From NCBI GenBank assembly GCA_022577435.1, contig JAKOON010000005.1, positions 17,015,224 through 17,079,223 of the forward strand: 64,000 nucleotides of DNA. Reading direction: 5' to 3'. The notes beneath the pieces were generated by a model. The model was not told the DNA's origin, did no database searches, and saw only the letters and a program-made list of their open reading frames with translations. Of the stretch, positions 24,101 through 40,474 are shown piece after piece. The translations under genes were made by a program, and so were the position numbers. The stretch is from Embiotoca jacksoni. Taxonomy: Eukaryota > Chordata > Actinopteri > Embiotocidae. Every line of letters starts with the position of its first letter. The first letter of the stretch is position 1.

Positions 24101-25506
24101 ACCAGTGACAGTGGTAGGCTGTATTGGCAGATGGCTACACTGTTGTCACTGCGGACTATATTCATAACACTGGTGGACATCAGGATCAAAGCAGCCAGAA
24201 GGTCCGCCAGAGCGAGCTGTACCAGGAGGTGTACCTGCAAATAAATACATACACATGAAGGATGCTGATTGTAGTAAAATAGTGTTACACATAATAAAAC
24301 AAAAGACAACAAATGTTATGCAACCTTTTGTGCCACTGAACTCAAACACTTAGATCTGGCACTGACAAGACGCAAAGCTTCACCAACATGAACAAACTAT
24401 CATACGTTTATTTCATAATAGATTTGTTTACTCACCTGTTCTTGCAAATGCCTCCATCTAATTATGGAAACCACAAGGACAGAAAAACTCCCGATCACGC
24501 TGTAATAAATCAGAAATATGTGCATTATTAAATAACAGCAAAATATTATTTAGTATGTGCTAATTTCAGTCAAAAATCTTCACCATGTGTGAAAAGATTA
24601 AAATAAACAAGGTATTTTGTAATTTGGCACCACATCAACACTGAACCTGGACAGGTTTATTGTACAGGTCAGTGTCTGAGAACAAGATAGACATCTTTGT
24701 CTGAAAGACAGCTTATCCCAGACATGTGACACCTGTATAAAAGCTGTAATGTGGCGATAAATCATAGCTCTGCTCTTCTTCCACAGAAACTAACAAGAGG
24801 AACGAAAGACCCCACATTTTCTCCTTAACCTATTTGTCCTCTCTCTTTTGGCTTTTACTTTCATTCTCACAAGACAAACAGGTACAGCAAGTTACAGTCT
24901 GAGTGTTCACAAAAGAACGTTTTAGCCCTCCTGTTGTCCTCGGGTCAAAATGACCCGCAGCTGTGTTCAACCAAGTTCTATTTTATTTCTATATTTTTAT
25001 ATTTTTTAGGATCATTGGTCATCATTCTTTAAAGAAACCCTCACAGCCTCCTTGTCACCAATGATCCCAAAAAGTATGAAAATAAAATAGAACTTGGTTG
25101 AACACAGCTGCGGGTCATTTTGACCCGAGGACAACAGGAGGGTTAAGTTATCCATATTTGCAGGAAGTGAGCTCCAACTCCAAGTTATGAATGTAAGACA
25201 ATAACTGCTGGACTGGAGGAAGGAAAATACAAGTAAATGTGTTTTTTTCTCATTTGGCAAACCAGAAAAAATTTATGTAATTCAAGCATGCAATTGAAAA
25301 AGCACATTACCTGGGAGTGAGTAACACTATGTACACAGTCGAGAGAAAGTCAATCTGGAAAAAAAATACATGTTTTGAGAGTTGTTTGACTATTATTTCC
25401 CTCCTAAAAGTTTTCATGAAAAAAATATTTTTCTTCAAATTAATTCATTGAGGACAAAGCTGTGTTTGCCTACCTGATCTCCATTCAGTATACCATCAGG
25501 CTCCAT
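21172..25506 (-). CDS. tmem116: Seven-transmembrane receptor-like protein, probably TMEM116
   Basis: Twelve minus-strand exons: 25506-25474, 25354-25311, 24499-24436, 24234-24103, 22847-22743, 22648-22605, 22485-22360, 22254-22209, 21990-21919, 21772-21619, 21498-21416, 21324-21172. All phases join, giving 351 residues; the start has a strong Kozak context (ACCATGG). Seen: seven hydrophobic helices, including VHLLVQLALADLLAALILM (TM2, LAD as in rhodopsin-like receptors), FIRVFLFFVVIPVIV (TM5), MVMVILICWTP (TM6, CWTP) and LQGFLNSMVYAW (TM7, in the place of NPxxY). One Cys before TM3 (AICQYS) and two in the second outer loop (YCTSC) could form the usual disulfide. Basic residues cluster in the loop before TM6 (RSRRRFRR). 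There is no long N-terminus or signal peptide, and the ligand is unknown. The name TMEM116 rests on remembered similarity in TM7 and the overall form; another orphan receptor is possible. Confidence 0.8.
24926..25142. mobile_element. Palindromic MITE with TTAA-type target site
   Basis: About 217 bases that are nearly a complete inverted repeat. The left end CCCTCCTGTTGTCCTCGGGT is exactly mirrored at the right end, and the arms match for about 60 bases before small differences. A loop-side block, AGGATCATTGGT, also has its complement. It is flanked by TTAG (24922-24925) and TTAA (25143-25146). Ends starting CCC with a TTAA target site suggest a non-autonomous piggyBac-like element; there is no coding capacity. 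It lies in intron 2 of the tmem116-like gene. Confidence 0.85.
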
Positions 25507-25881
25507 GGTGATACGTTTTCTATCCAAAAGACAGATTTGATATGTGCCTGACCAAACAGCTTGTCTCTCAAAGCAGGCCTTTGTGAAAATGTGGTTTTTT
25601 TTACCAACCCACACCTTTATAAAAGTCTGCACCTTGTCACGCAATACTGTTTTGACTCCACCTGCTTTGAGGATGTTCTTGTGTGTGTGCTGTACACCAG
25701 TTACTTATAAAGCAATAGCCTACTTTGAAATGGGAAACCCCAGGTATGAATTTAAATATTCCATATCTGACATCCAATTTTCCAAGATTTTCCTCTGTAC
25801 TGTTTGGGGTTTTACCGTCGTCTGGTTATTCCAAATGAACAAAATAATGAATGTTTTACTGGCTCTGCTTCCTGCTGACAG

Positions 25882-25964
<83 letters not shown>

Positions 25965-26538
25965 CTGTGAGTGTGGAGTCCACATTCCCCCCTGGATTAC
26001 TGTATTCAACCCTGTAACCCAGGTTACTGGGTTCAACACAGTGTTCACAGTGTATTGTTCAATCGCAGACAGTATATAAAGAGATTCAGCGCGTACTCAT
26101 ACTAATGAATGTCAGTGTTACAGCGACATCTAGTGGTAGAAATCGGACTAGCATTTTATTTTTTAACGTGACGAAAACAAGTCTTTTGAAAAACAAAAAT
26201 AACGATAATAACTAATGCATTTTCTTCTACGTTACTACAATACTATCTTTCGATTATAGCCACACACACAAAAAAAAAATAATGGCCCGTAGTGTACCGT
26301 GTTGCTAAATACGAACAATAAAATACATCTAAAAGTCCCTGTTTTGTTTATGACGAGGTGGTGTTGATAAAGTTTCTTCAAACTGATGACGCCGTGTGTT
26401 CCACGTTGGCCCGGACGTGGCAGTCGGCTGTACTGCTGTGTGGAAATCATTGGGTCGCTGTAAAACTACCACACTGCGCTCCCGCCGTGTTTAATATTTC
26501 TCGTATTTCCACAAAGATTCAAACATCCTCGGACAGAT
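25507..26538. promoter_or_regulatory. Shared upstream region of tmem116-like and arf4
   Basis: The two start codons face away from each other with 1,032 bases between them. The half next to arf4 (about 26380-26538) has several CpGs (TGACGCCGTG, CCCGGACGTGG, CTCCCGCCG), like a housekeeping promoter. A pure CA microsatellite (25883-25962) lies in the tmem116-side half. No exon was recognised. That promoter elements are shared is inference. Confidence 0.45.
25883..25962. repeat. CA dinucleotide microsatellite
   Basis: About 40 pure CA units between the tmem116-like gene and arf4. It gives false Cys-Val and His-Thr reading frames. Confidence 0.97.
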
Positions 26539-30680
<4,142 letters not shown>

Positions 30681-33294
30681 TGAAGGATGGTTGGACAGAA
30701 GGGAGACACTGAACACCAAAGGACAGGAAAGAAGGCACAGACATTCAATCCAGAAACATTTGGTCTTCCAGCACCAATGTTCACAACAAGGACAAGGCTG
30801 GTGGACAATATAATCAACAGTGGGAAACTTTAATATCTCATATTTCCTCTTGTATTATCAATACTATTGCTTTATTATCTCTTGACATTCTTTCTATTTT
30901 CCTCTCGCATGGCAACATGTTGTAGTTACACGATCAGTTTCATTATGAGTAAAATACCTACTAGGGAAGTTTCAAGGAAACAATGAACAGATTAATGGGT
31001 TGTTTTTCCGCTTGACACCTTGGCTCCTGCCTAGGCAACATTTGCAACTATGGACTTCCTTATATCTTTTCTCGAGCCTAGGTTGGGGAGTATGAAAATA
31101 TAAACCCATAGCTTTGGTGAAGGACAATTTGTAGGCTGCCACGAGCTGTTAATCTCCATGGCGCCTTGTGGATATTTGACAGACCTGACCCCTTGCTCTT
31201 TCTTCACTGTTATGTCCTCAAGCTCATGCCAACTCATTTCTGTAAAGGCCTGCAGCTTGTACAATGAGGTGGAGGAGGATTGCTGTGAATTTTGTTAGTA
31301 GTGTGGAATCAAATGGATCCAAAAAGGAACAATGTGCCTTCTGGCCCCTTTTTGCACAAATCTGAGTAATTCTTTCCTTCTCACATTCTTAGGTCATGCT
31401 CCCTCCTAAGATGATTTTCTGCATTAATGCTTTTGCGAGAGAAAATTAAAACAATGAGACTCTTTTGTTTTGTGCTGCAGTGAATGCTGTGGCACTGCAC
31501 AGCCACACAAGTGCGAGTATAGATTGCTTCCTTGCAAAAATGACTTCACTATCAACTACTATCAACATTTGTGAATTTGGCCTCACTTACTTTCTCATTT
31601 AAAAAAAAAAAAAAAAAGGCTCAAATAGACCTTTCAATTCTTCTGTCCACTCTTAACAGAAAATGTGTTTAGCCTAAAAGGAGGAAGGAAGCGTCTTTTC
31701 AGTGTCGACACAGACAGAGTCATTGCAAAACAGTAAATTGGCATGTTTTTTGTTGTTTGTGTTTTGTTTTTTTGTGTTGACTGGCAGATACTGTATTATA
31801 TTCTTAATTATTCTACCCCTCTTGAAACACATACGATCCCATCAATTTATTTGAGTGTACATTCCAACTTGTGCTTTCAGATGCTGGAGCTGACACTCCT
31901 AAAAACATTCTCTAACAATATTTTACAGAAAAAGCTCTGAATAAAGCCAGCGTCACAAAAAGGATGTTTTGTCTCTGTTCATTATTGAGGACAGTCCGCT
32001 ATATTTGTGAATGTATTCACAAAAGGTCATGCTTTCTTGATTTTCAGATTTTGTTGCATCATTCATTAAAACTGTCATCTTCTATCAGGAACTTTGGCAG
32101 AAAAGAGGAAGTGGAATGTTTTGGTACCAACAGATGATTAAGATTACTATCCTACATATGGTAATAACTTTGTAAGAGGAGACAAGAGGAACAGAGACAG
32201 ATGTAATCACCTCATCATTACTCTGCTGTTGGTATTGCTGAACTGTAGTGGGAGACACTATGTCCAGAGCTCCTCCTGCAGACGTGAGGTGATTCAAAAC
32301 AGTTCAGCTGCCAATAAGCTTATGACATGTGGACGTTTTCGCTCACGCCTGGTCCTACATGAAAATCCTAGTGCAGTAAAATTGATAGATTTTGTGAATG
32401 TTTTTAACCAATGTTTTTTAAACTCCATTATTTCACTGATTCACGTTTAAATCTGTTAAGGTAGCTATTAAATGATGAAAGCAGAGACGGTACTGTTGTT
32501 GTTTTAATATGAGAACAGAATACACCAAAAACTGAATATTGTTCGTTCAGAGTAAAACATAAACCCTGTTGGTGCATGTTAAAAGAGTATTGAGATTAAC
32601 AATTCAGTTTCCCGCATCACAAACTAAAATCATGTTTGGAGCTGGAGCTGGTGCCTGGTAATTAGGACATCCACAGTGTTTCTCAGAGAAGGTATAAGCA
32701 TTATATAATTGGCTTGCTACAATGTGTGAGAGTGTCTTCCAATGTATTTATGACAGCTAATCAGGCTTAGTGGAGCTGGGTCATCACTGTGTATTCGGGG
32801 TGGATCAAGCTAGAGGAGCACATGTGCATTGTGCTTTGTCGAACTGCCTTTTTCTTCACATTTCAGCTGTCTTATTGTCTGACAATACATTAAATGGGAT
32901 TATCAGATTCACTGTTCAACATAATCAAAAGGGTAAGTTTGAAATTTGATTACAATTTATCATATTAAATGTTATGCGTTGGTTGTTTTCTGAACACTGT
33001 TTTTGATATTTTTGGAAGCCCTATGACTTATTTGATCTTTTTTCACAGCACATTTAGAATAAAAACTGAACTTAAATACTGAAACTTTCCATAGTATGCA
33101 GAATTACTGCAAAAAGTGAGCAAACAGCTAAAAAAACAAGCTGTCAGTTTAAGAGTTACGCTATATTTATCAAAGGCAGGAAGTGGTAAGAAGGTGACAT
33201 GAGGTTTGCCAGTTGGCTCAGTTTCAGCCTAAAACTTAACATCTACAGTGTGACAACAAAGGCTGATCTTGGGGGTTTCCACTGGTGCAGAAAG
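30681..33294. other. arf4 3' UTR and spacer before ptpdc1-like
   Basis: The arf4 3' UTR probably runs to just past the AATAAA at 31940-31945 (about 1.3 kb). The rest, 31970-33294, has no supported exon. The ptpdc1-like gene may have a non-coding or short coding first exon in here, because a splice acceptor-like site (TGGTGCAG, ending at 33290) sits just before its first clear Met. Confidence 0.55.
31940..31945 (+). promoter_or_regulatory. arf4 polyadenylation signal
   Basis: AATAAA hexamer about 1.26 kb after the arf4 stop, followed by a GT- and T-rich stretch (GATGTTTTGTCTCTG), as expected for the downstream element. Confidence 0.5.
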
Positions 33295-36200
33295 ATGCCG
33301 ACTTTAGACTCGCACATAGCGGTGCCACGGCCCGCCTATTCCCAGACCCGGGAGAACCTGGTAAAAGCTATCCCACCCAAGCTCCTCTGTCTGCTGGCCT
33401 GTGGAGGAATAGACTGTCGCTATGAGGGACCAGAGTGCTGGAAATTAAACCAACAAGTCATCCGAGGCCTTTTCTCCTCCTGGTGAGACAATTTTTAATG
33501 CATGCTCATTGATGTTGTTGTAGCAAAAACAACAAGAGGTAGTTAATGATTATAAACTTTTTCCTATCCCAGGGTGACGGATGATATAATTGCCATGGCA
33601 CGACCATCCAAACATCTAATTGAGAAGTACAACATCATAGATCAATTTCAAAGGTAATCACTGGTCCTTATTATTGTCCTGGTACTTGTTTGGTTGTAAG
33701 AGTTATGAGCCTTCTTAAAAGGTTTGACAAAATAAGAACCCCTTATTGATTAAACCACCTGCAGATATAATTAGTTTCAAACAAAGAGGGACAAATCTAG
33801 ATCTGAAATCCGTCAAATCTGTGATTTTAATCTAGTAAAATGAGGACAAGACATCTCGTGTCACGTCTTTTTAATGACACGAGTATTATTTGAATTCTTT
33901 AAATTGTGGACGTTACGTACTTCTTAAATGAGTAACAAGCAGTTTACTTTTGAGACAAACACAAGGAGTGAACTGTTGTCTTCAGATTTTTTATTTTTTT
34001 CTCAGGTTAAATATCAGATCGATCATCAACATGCAGCTCCCAGGAGAGCATGCTCACTGTGGACCTCCTCTAGACCCCGAAAGTGGTTTCACATACTCCC
34101 CACAGATCTTCATGGACAACGACAGTAAGATCCTGACACAAAATACGTTTCGTTTCAAAACTAAACTTAAACCTGCACTAATGTGTAAATATAAGACAGT
34201 TGTGATTTGTGCCAATATGGTAGAAATTAAATATCAGCTGTATTTCTCACAAACAACCTGTAAACTGAGATAATTTACATGACTGGACATTAGGCGTAAG
34301 GCATCAGTTTATTCATATGTATGTACATTTATTTGCAGTTTACTTTTACAACTTCGGGATGCCAGATTTCGGTGTGTCGTCTCTTGTCGGTATAATTGAT
34401 GGGGTGAAGGTTCTGGCCTTCGCAGTGAGAGAAGGAAGAGTAGCTGTGCACTGCCATGCAGGCCTGGGCAGGACAGGTACGATCAAACATACAGTACATC
34501 CTGTATCGACACACACTATAGTGCTCTTAAGTATACTCAGTGTGTTTACCTGCGTCTCAACAGGAGTCCTAATAGCCTGTTACTTGATCTACACTCTGCG
34601 CATCAGCCCGAGCGAGGCCGTCCACTACGTGCGGATTAAACGGCCTCGTTCTATCCAAACCCGGTCACAGATCAGCCAGGTGTTTGACTTTGCCCGCCTG
34701 CTTGGCACACAGCTGGTTCAGTACCCAGACCTCCGCCTGCGGCACGGAGCCCCTTTCACCCTGCAGCACTACCTAAACCGACAAGCGCTGCTGCTGCACG
34801 GCCAGGAGGCCCGCGATCTCAGACAAACACCAAAGGTGAGGACTTTGTCATTACACGATCATACACGATCATACCTCTCTGAAGATCTTCCTCTCTGACC
34901 CCCTCTTGCTCTTGTGATTAGGTGGTGTACCTCCTGTGTGCGCGTCTCTCCTGCTTAGCCCTAGGTCTCTCATCTCCTCCGGAGGTCCACGCTGAGCTGG
35001 AGAAGAGGTCAGCACGTAGGGATCTGAGCAGGACTGTGAGGGAGACCCTGGTGGCTAAACAGTACTTGCCCTTGCTGAGGGAAGGTCGTAAGGGCTCGTG
35101 GGTGGGCTCGGGGTCGGTGTCCTCCTGGGACGAGCCGCTGGCGTTCTCGGAGAGGAAGAGAGAGGTGTTGTTGGACAAACGCAGCTACAGTGACTCTGAC
35201 CTCTGCAAAATCACAGTAAATGAGGTGAAATCTCACATTATGGATCCAGAATTACATAAAGTTTCTGAATATCTACTGTAGAATTAGGCTTGTTATAGAG
35301 GCTTTTCTCACAATGTTACATTATGTATTGAAGGACCTGGAGCTGAGTCCATTCTGCACCACAGCACTTGGAAATGAGAAACACTGGTATGTTCAGGATC
35401 TAATACGAGTTGATCTGAGACGAGTCAGTCTGGATCTTTCACCAAGCCACCAGGCTAACATAAAGGAATCTCAGGCACTCAATGTCCGAGTGTCTAGCAT
35501 GAGAACAAGCAGCAGCTGTGTTATGAGAGCAAAGTGCACGGCTAAAAAGGCACTTACCAAATACTGCTCCAATATTGAGGTAACCTTTTCTTATTGTGTT
35601 CTTATAATTACAATTTTTTTTTGCTGTGAATGCTTTAACTAAAATATTCTGACCTCTGTTGCATAAAGTTACACAGAAATCCAACAAATCCAGGTCCTAC
35701 CTCGATGGCCCGTCCTGTTGCCAAGGCAATGGCAGAGCAAAGGCCTCTGGGAGAAACCATTCTGCAAAGGTCGGCCCTGCTCCAGGTAAAAAAAAAAAAA
35801 GAAATGAAAAAAAAAAAGATAAACTTGGTTTTACATCACAGTACATCCCTCTTATTTTAAAGCCACTGAACACTTCAACTCACCTTTATTCAGGAGGAAC
35901 TAAACAGCAGTGACTGTGGCTGGGCTCTGCTGGTCACCGAGTCAGATCCTCATGTTCTCTGTTGTCTCCTGTGGACATGGCTGGAGAAGCTGAGGGTCAG
36001 TGGCACCAAACAAGAGGCCATGATTTCAGTAATCTCAAATGCCCCAGGACTGAGGTATGATACACTTCTCTCTAATTTCCATCTGTTTTTACCAACCTCA
36101 TCCAGGAGCCTGTTCTGAGTGCTGAGGATATAGAGAAGTTGAGTACAGGAGCAAGCAACAAAAAGCCTCTCAGTGTCCTCAAGCAGGTAAGGAAACCGGC

Positions 36201-36592
36201 ATCATCTTTTTCTAATGACTATTCCAAGTAAACCTTTGTACTATGAATCTCTTCAGCAAAGGTATACAATGCTATTTGCCATATTATATCATTATAGGCA
36301 CAGAAACACACCATCTATTGTCTGCTGAGCTGTGTGAGTACAGTGACCGGCCTGTGTCCACACAGAGAGGATGCAGTGTTCCAGCGGCTGATGCGGGCAA
36401 TTACAAGGGTAAGACAAGAGTAAAAGTTGTGTGCTATATTAAATACTAAAGTTTTACATTGAGTTGTATAATTGTCCATTTTTTTTTTTAACCCAACAGC
36501 GCCCTCAGGAGGAAATGGGAAGCCTCGCCCCTTTGATGAAAGTCCTGAAGGTCTGTTCCAGGAGGGCCTGCACCACCAATGCTACACTTTGA
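33295..36592 (+). CDS. ptpdc1: PTPDC1-type protein tyrosine phosphatase domain protein
   Basis: Twelve exons: 33295-33482, 33573-33653, 34006-34124, 34339-34476, 34564-34835, 34922-35215, 35334-35579, 35669-35785, 35894-35995, 36106-36186, 36298-36408, 36500-36592. All phases agree; the product is 613 residues. Seen: ACGG and SSWVTDDIIAMARPS near the N-terminus; PGEHAHCGPPL; IYFYNFGMPDFG; the catalytic loop HCHAGLGRTG at about residues 167-176 with Cys168 and Arg174; KRPRSIQTRSQI; a phosphosite-like SYSDSDL. The C-terminal part (EELNSSDCGWALL, LLWTWLEKL) matches the end of human PTPDC1. An intron splits the catalytic loop in its last Gly. The family is a dual-specificity-type phosphatase tied to centrosome and cilium length control. 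It is about 140 residues shorter than human PTPDC1, mostly in the disordered middle. An earlier Met or upstream exon is possible. Confidence 0.88.
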
Positions 36593-39128
36593 AGAGTGGA
36601 GTTCTTATCATAACAAAAATAACTTTTTAAATTGGCATTTCATCCTGGAACATAAGGGTGGGCAATATCACAAGACAGAATAATTTTTTTTCACAGAGGA
36701 CATTTTGACATGTCACAGGCGTAAACAATAAAATGAATGACAGCTGCTTCAACAGGGTCCTGATACTGTACATGTTGATACTCTGTCACACTGTCATGGC
36801 TTAAAGTGACACTTAAATAGAACAGAGCAAGCGATAATGCTATTAGTAACACCTGTGCTTTTCATACTTTGACAAGATTAAACTTCTGCTGTGGAAAAAA
36901 GTCTATTAGACTGTTTTTTTTTGGAGCCGCAGGCAAGATCTGGCTTCTGGATTCCTTCCTCCACCTCTCATTGTAACTTATCTTCCCCTTTTCAAAATAA
37001 CACAATAGATGTGGATTCAACATCAGCTGTCTGCCATTTTTTTTGTAATAATAAATAAATTGCCAACGGTGCAACGAAAGCTTCTCTTCTGTTGGAGTCT
37101 AAGCCGAGTCAATTTGGTTCAATTCTAACTGCTCTCTCTGGCTCTAAAATATTGTGTTTGTGGTGTTTTTGCTCATACTTTCACACACTACCACCATTCA
37201 CAGAGGGCAATTAACAGCGTGAAAATGTGCCAATCCCCCCCACCCAAAAAAAAGGAGTAAGTGATGATTTCTTGTAAACACAAGGTTTTGGGTGAAGTTC
37301 ATTTGAAATTATTTTGAAACATGTATTGCCCTTTATGAAAAGTTTATAGTTTCAGTGGATTAAAATGTTTTTTCCCTCTATCACTAATCTTCTCATATTG
37401 GGTATCATTGAAGCCACAAATAATAAGTTACTTAAAAAAAGGTGGGACCCTCGGCCTAAGTCATGGGTCAATCCCGCAGAGTGTGCTGGAACAGCTGTTA
37501 AACTTCAAATAAAGGTGAATTTTAAAAATGACATTTATACAATATTTACTGGAATACATCTTTGTAATACATCTTGTTTAATGTTTGCTTTGAATAGTAA
37601 ACTACTGTACCTTAGTCCTAGCAATTTCAATCCAAACAGTGTGTCCAGAGTGTGGCCCTGTGGCTGGTTACAGCCTTAAAACCTAATAAAACATTTACAA
37701 CCTCGAATGTATTTTATGTGCCACATTTTGGACATTCCTGCACAGTTCACACACAAATTCATACTCAACACAGATTAAGCAATGACGATGTGTTCTGGGC
37801 CCAGTGTCCCAAAATTCTACAACCTAAACCAGACCGAGATACACCCCACACAAGCCGGAAAACCCCCACTTGTCGATCGTCAACCACTCAAAACAGGGTT
37901 AATTTCCTAGAAGTGCTCACTACCTTGGCACAAGGGACAGTCAAACATCATGTCCTGTGTTTTTTTTATTCAAGCACTCCTGTCAAAGGGTCATCTCCAT
38001 GGCAACGTTGTCATAGTGAAGTTGACAGGCACTAAACAATCCCTGTTTGGGTTCAGTGCACATGCTGGTTTCCAGGGATAAATCCTGATACAGACGCTCA
38101 CAGCAGGACTGGCGTTTTAATATGGTAAAATCATTTATCTATTCATTTTAATTTAGTAACTGAACTAAACTTGAAGCTGTGAGCGATTGATTAAGTTTGT
38201 ATGCATTTGGTAGACATGTTGTGGTTTTGTTACAAGCTACTCTGGGTGTTAATACACGTTTCCTGATTTTTATGTCGCAAAGGTTTCACTTTACCCACAA
38301 ATGACCACCAGGCCTCTATTGTAGCATATTAGCTTGCAAAAAAGATATTTTCGTTAGATTGTTGCAACAACAACTGTTTATGATTCACTAACTTCATTTT
38401 ACTCATTAACATGGTGAGCACTTGCTTACACAGCAAGTACAAAACCATTTTTTAAATCTCTATTTCTATCAGTGTTAAGTTAACAATTTGTTTCTTTTTT
38501 GGGGCCAAATTGGTGTTTGCAAAGTTTGTTCATTTTTAACACCATGGCAATCTGATATTAACCATTATTATTATTCAAAATCTAGTGCACTGACTGGCTG
38601 GTAATGTTCTGACATCACACTCCTATTACTAAGGAGCTGTTCAGAATGGTGCAGAGTGTTTAAATGTTGCACCTCTACTGCTTAAATAGGTGAAATCTTA
38701 AAGGTGCTACCTTCAGGCTTTAACAGAGCCCACAATTACTTCTAATTACAACAAAATGCACTCTATCTCTTTTCGTCTTACCCTGTTTAAATAGTTCATC
38801 GTAAAGCATTTCTGGTATTGACAGCAGATAAACTGGTTACATTTTACCAAGTTGGGCCCAAAATATTTCAAGCAGCAGCCAGACCTGTTAGCCTTTCTAA
38901 TGACAACTAAGTTTCCATTTTGAAAAGTAAAGCCACAATGAGAGTGATATGTGCTAAAAAGATTTAATAAATGCTTGAGTGCCTGGTATCAAAATATCTA
39001 TGACCCAACCTACTTAAGAATGAGAGCTTTTTTTTCTTAAACTTAAAGAGTAAGTCCAGGTGTAAGTCCCCTGTCATTATACTGTTTTTACACCATGATT
39101 TAAAGGCAAATTGTCCCTTTCTGTCAAG
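36593..39128. other. ptpdc1-like 3' UTR and spacer
   Basis: An AATAAA at 36727-36732 is the likely polyadenylation signal of the ptpdc1-like gene. The rest, up to 39128, is AT-rich with no recognised gene or repeat family. A possible first exon of cimap1b-like ends in ATG at 38122-38124, followed by the donor GTAAAA. Confidence 0.5.
36727..36732 (+). promoter_or_regulatory. ptpdc1-like polyadenylation signal
   Basis: AATAAA 135 bases after the stop codon. Confidence 0.5.
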
Positions 39129-40360
39129 GTAAAGCCAAGCACCGAACCATGGGTTGGAACCTGGAGGCCCCACAGGCCAATAGGGAATATAGCTGCCCTC
39201 TATGGTAGCCCGGGGCCCCAGTATTCACTGCCTGGACTTACAGGTAAAGCTAAAATGGCAAATTTTCACCACCGCCAGCACCATAATAATAATGATAGTA
39301 ATAATACAAATCATTATTATTATTATATTAAGTAACATCGTCTGTCTTTGTTTCTTAATAAAGGTAGTATTAACCATGACCCAACTAAATACAAAGCTCC
39401 AATGTTCAGCCATGGGATACGTCATGTGGATATCAAAACTGGCTGCTCCCCTGGACCAAGTCATGAAATCCCAGCGCACATCACCAGAATGGGCCGAGAC
39501 GGCACCCCTGCGTTTTCACTCCACAGCCGTCCAGCAGAGCCAAAGATGAGGCAGGGCCCTGGACCAGGTCAGCAACATCCCAAACACATTAGAACTGATT
39601 TTTAAAGGCATAACTTTAAAACTTTCTTTGGTGTTTTAGGCCACTACGCTCCAGAGAATTCAGGAAAGTCAGTCTTCCACTCTGCTCCTGCTCATTCTCT
39701 GTCTGGGCGCAGCAAAGAAAACACTATTATACAGACACCAGGTAACATATGTATTGGCTGTCAAATTTAATAATGCTGTGAATTACATAGTTTCATGGCA
39801 CAAAGTATAAACTTTTCCTGCCATACCTCAGGTCCAGCCACCTACACGCTGCCGCCTGTGCTGGGGCCCAGAACTGTGGTCACAACTACAGCTCCAACCT
39901 ACTCCCTCATTGGCCGCAACAAAAATGGAAGCTTCCATGAGGACCTGAAGAAGGTACATCTAAATAGTCATTAAAACTGATCAAAGTTTTAGAAATCTAG
40001 ATTTACTCTTATTGTCTATACTATTGTTTCCCCTCTAGACTCCTGGTCCCGCTAAATACAAAGTTGTAGACCCCTGTATTTACAGACAGAAACCTCCCCA
40101 GTACAGCATGACAGGACGTAACTTTGCTCCTGGTGAAAGCTCAGCGAAACCAGGACCTGGAGCACACCGTCCGGAGCAGGTAAGAAACCTCATTATGTAT
40201 TATTAGATCACAAAGGCTCCAAACATTAATCCCTTGTTCAATCATTAACATTTGTTTTTCTTCCTAGGTAACCTTCACAAAACCCAAAGCCCCAAGCTTC
40301 TCCTTTGGACTGCGTCATTCACAATACATCTGCCCGCTCATAGTCAATGCAGATGAATAA
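39129..40360 (+). CDS. cimap1b: CIMAP1B/ODF3B-type SHIPPO-repeat protein (5' end unresolved)
   Basis: Six exons read in frame: 39129-39243, 39364-39567, 39640-39741, 39832-39953, 40039-40179, 40268-40360, with stop TAA. Seen: WVGTWRPHRP at the start, as in ODF3/ODF3B; repeated Pro-Gly-Pro motifs (SPGPQY, SPGPSH, GPGPGHY, TPGPATYTLP, TPGPAKY, KPGPGAH), the STPGR/SHIPPO repeat; and a C-terminal FSFGLRHSQYICPL, like the family end. About 258 residues are visible, close to the usual 253. No in-frame ATG opens the first exon. A separate exon ending in ATG at 38122-38124 (donor GTAAAA) would join in phase to give Met-Val-Lys-Pro-Ser; this is a guess. Known role: inner microtubule or outer dense fibre protein of sperm flagella and cilia. 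Its position beside rabl2 favours the 1B paralogue. Confidence 0.85.
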
Positions 40361-40393
40361 CATGATGTGTGATCTCTTATTCTTTGTGTAAAG

Positions 40394-40399
40394 AATAAA
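40394..40399 (+). promoter_or_regulatory. cimap1b polyadenylation signal
   Basis: AATAAA 33 bases after the stop codon, giving a very short 3' UTR. Confidence 0.6.
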
Positions 40400-40474
40400 A
40401 GTAAGTTGCTCTGGATTACTGAGGTCTTATTATTAGTCTAATTGTGTTAGTACTTGTCCCTTTGTCAGCATTTA

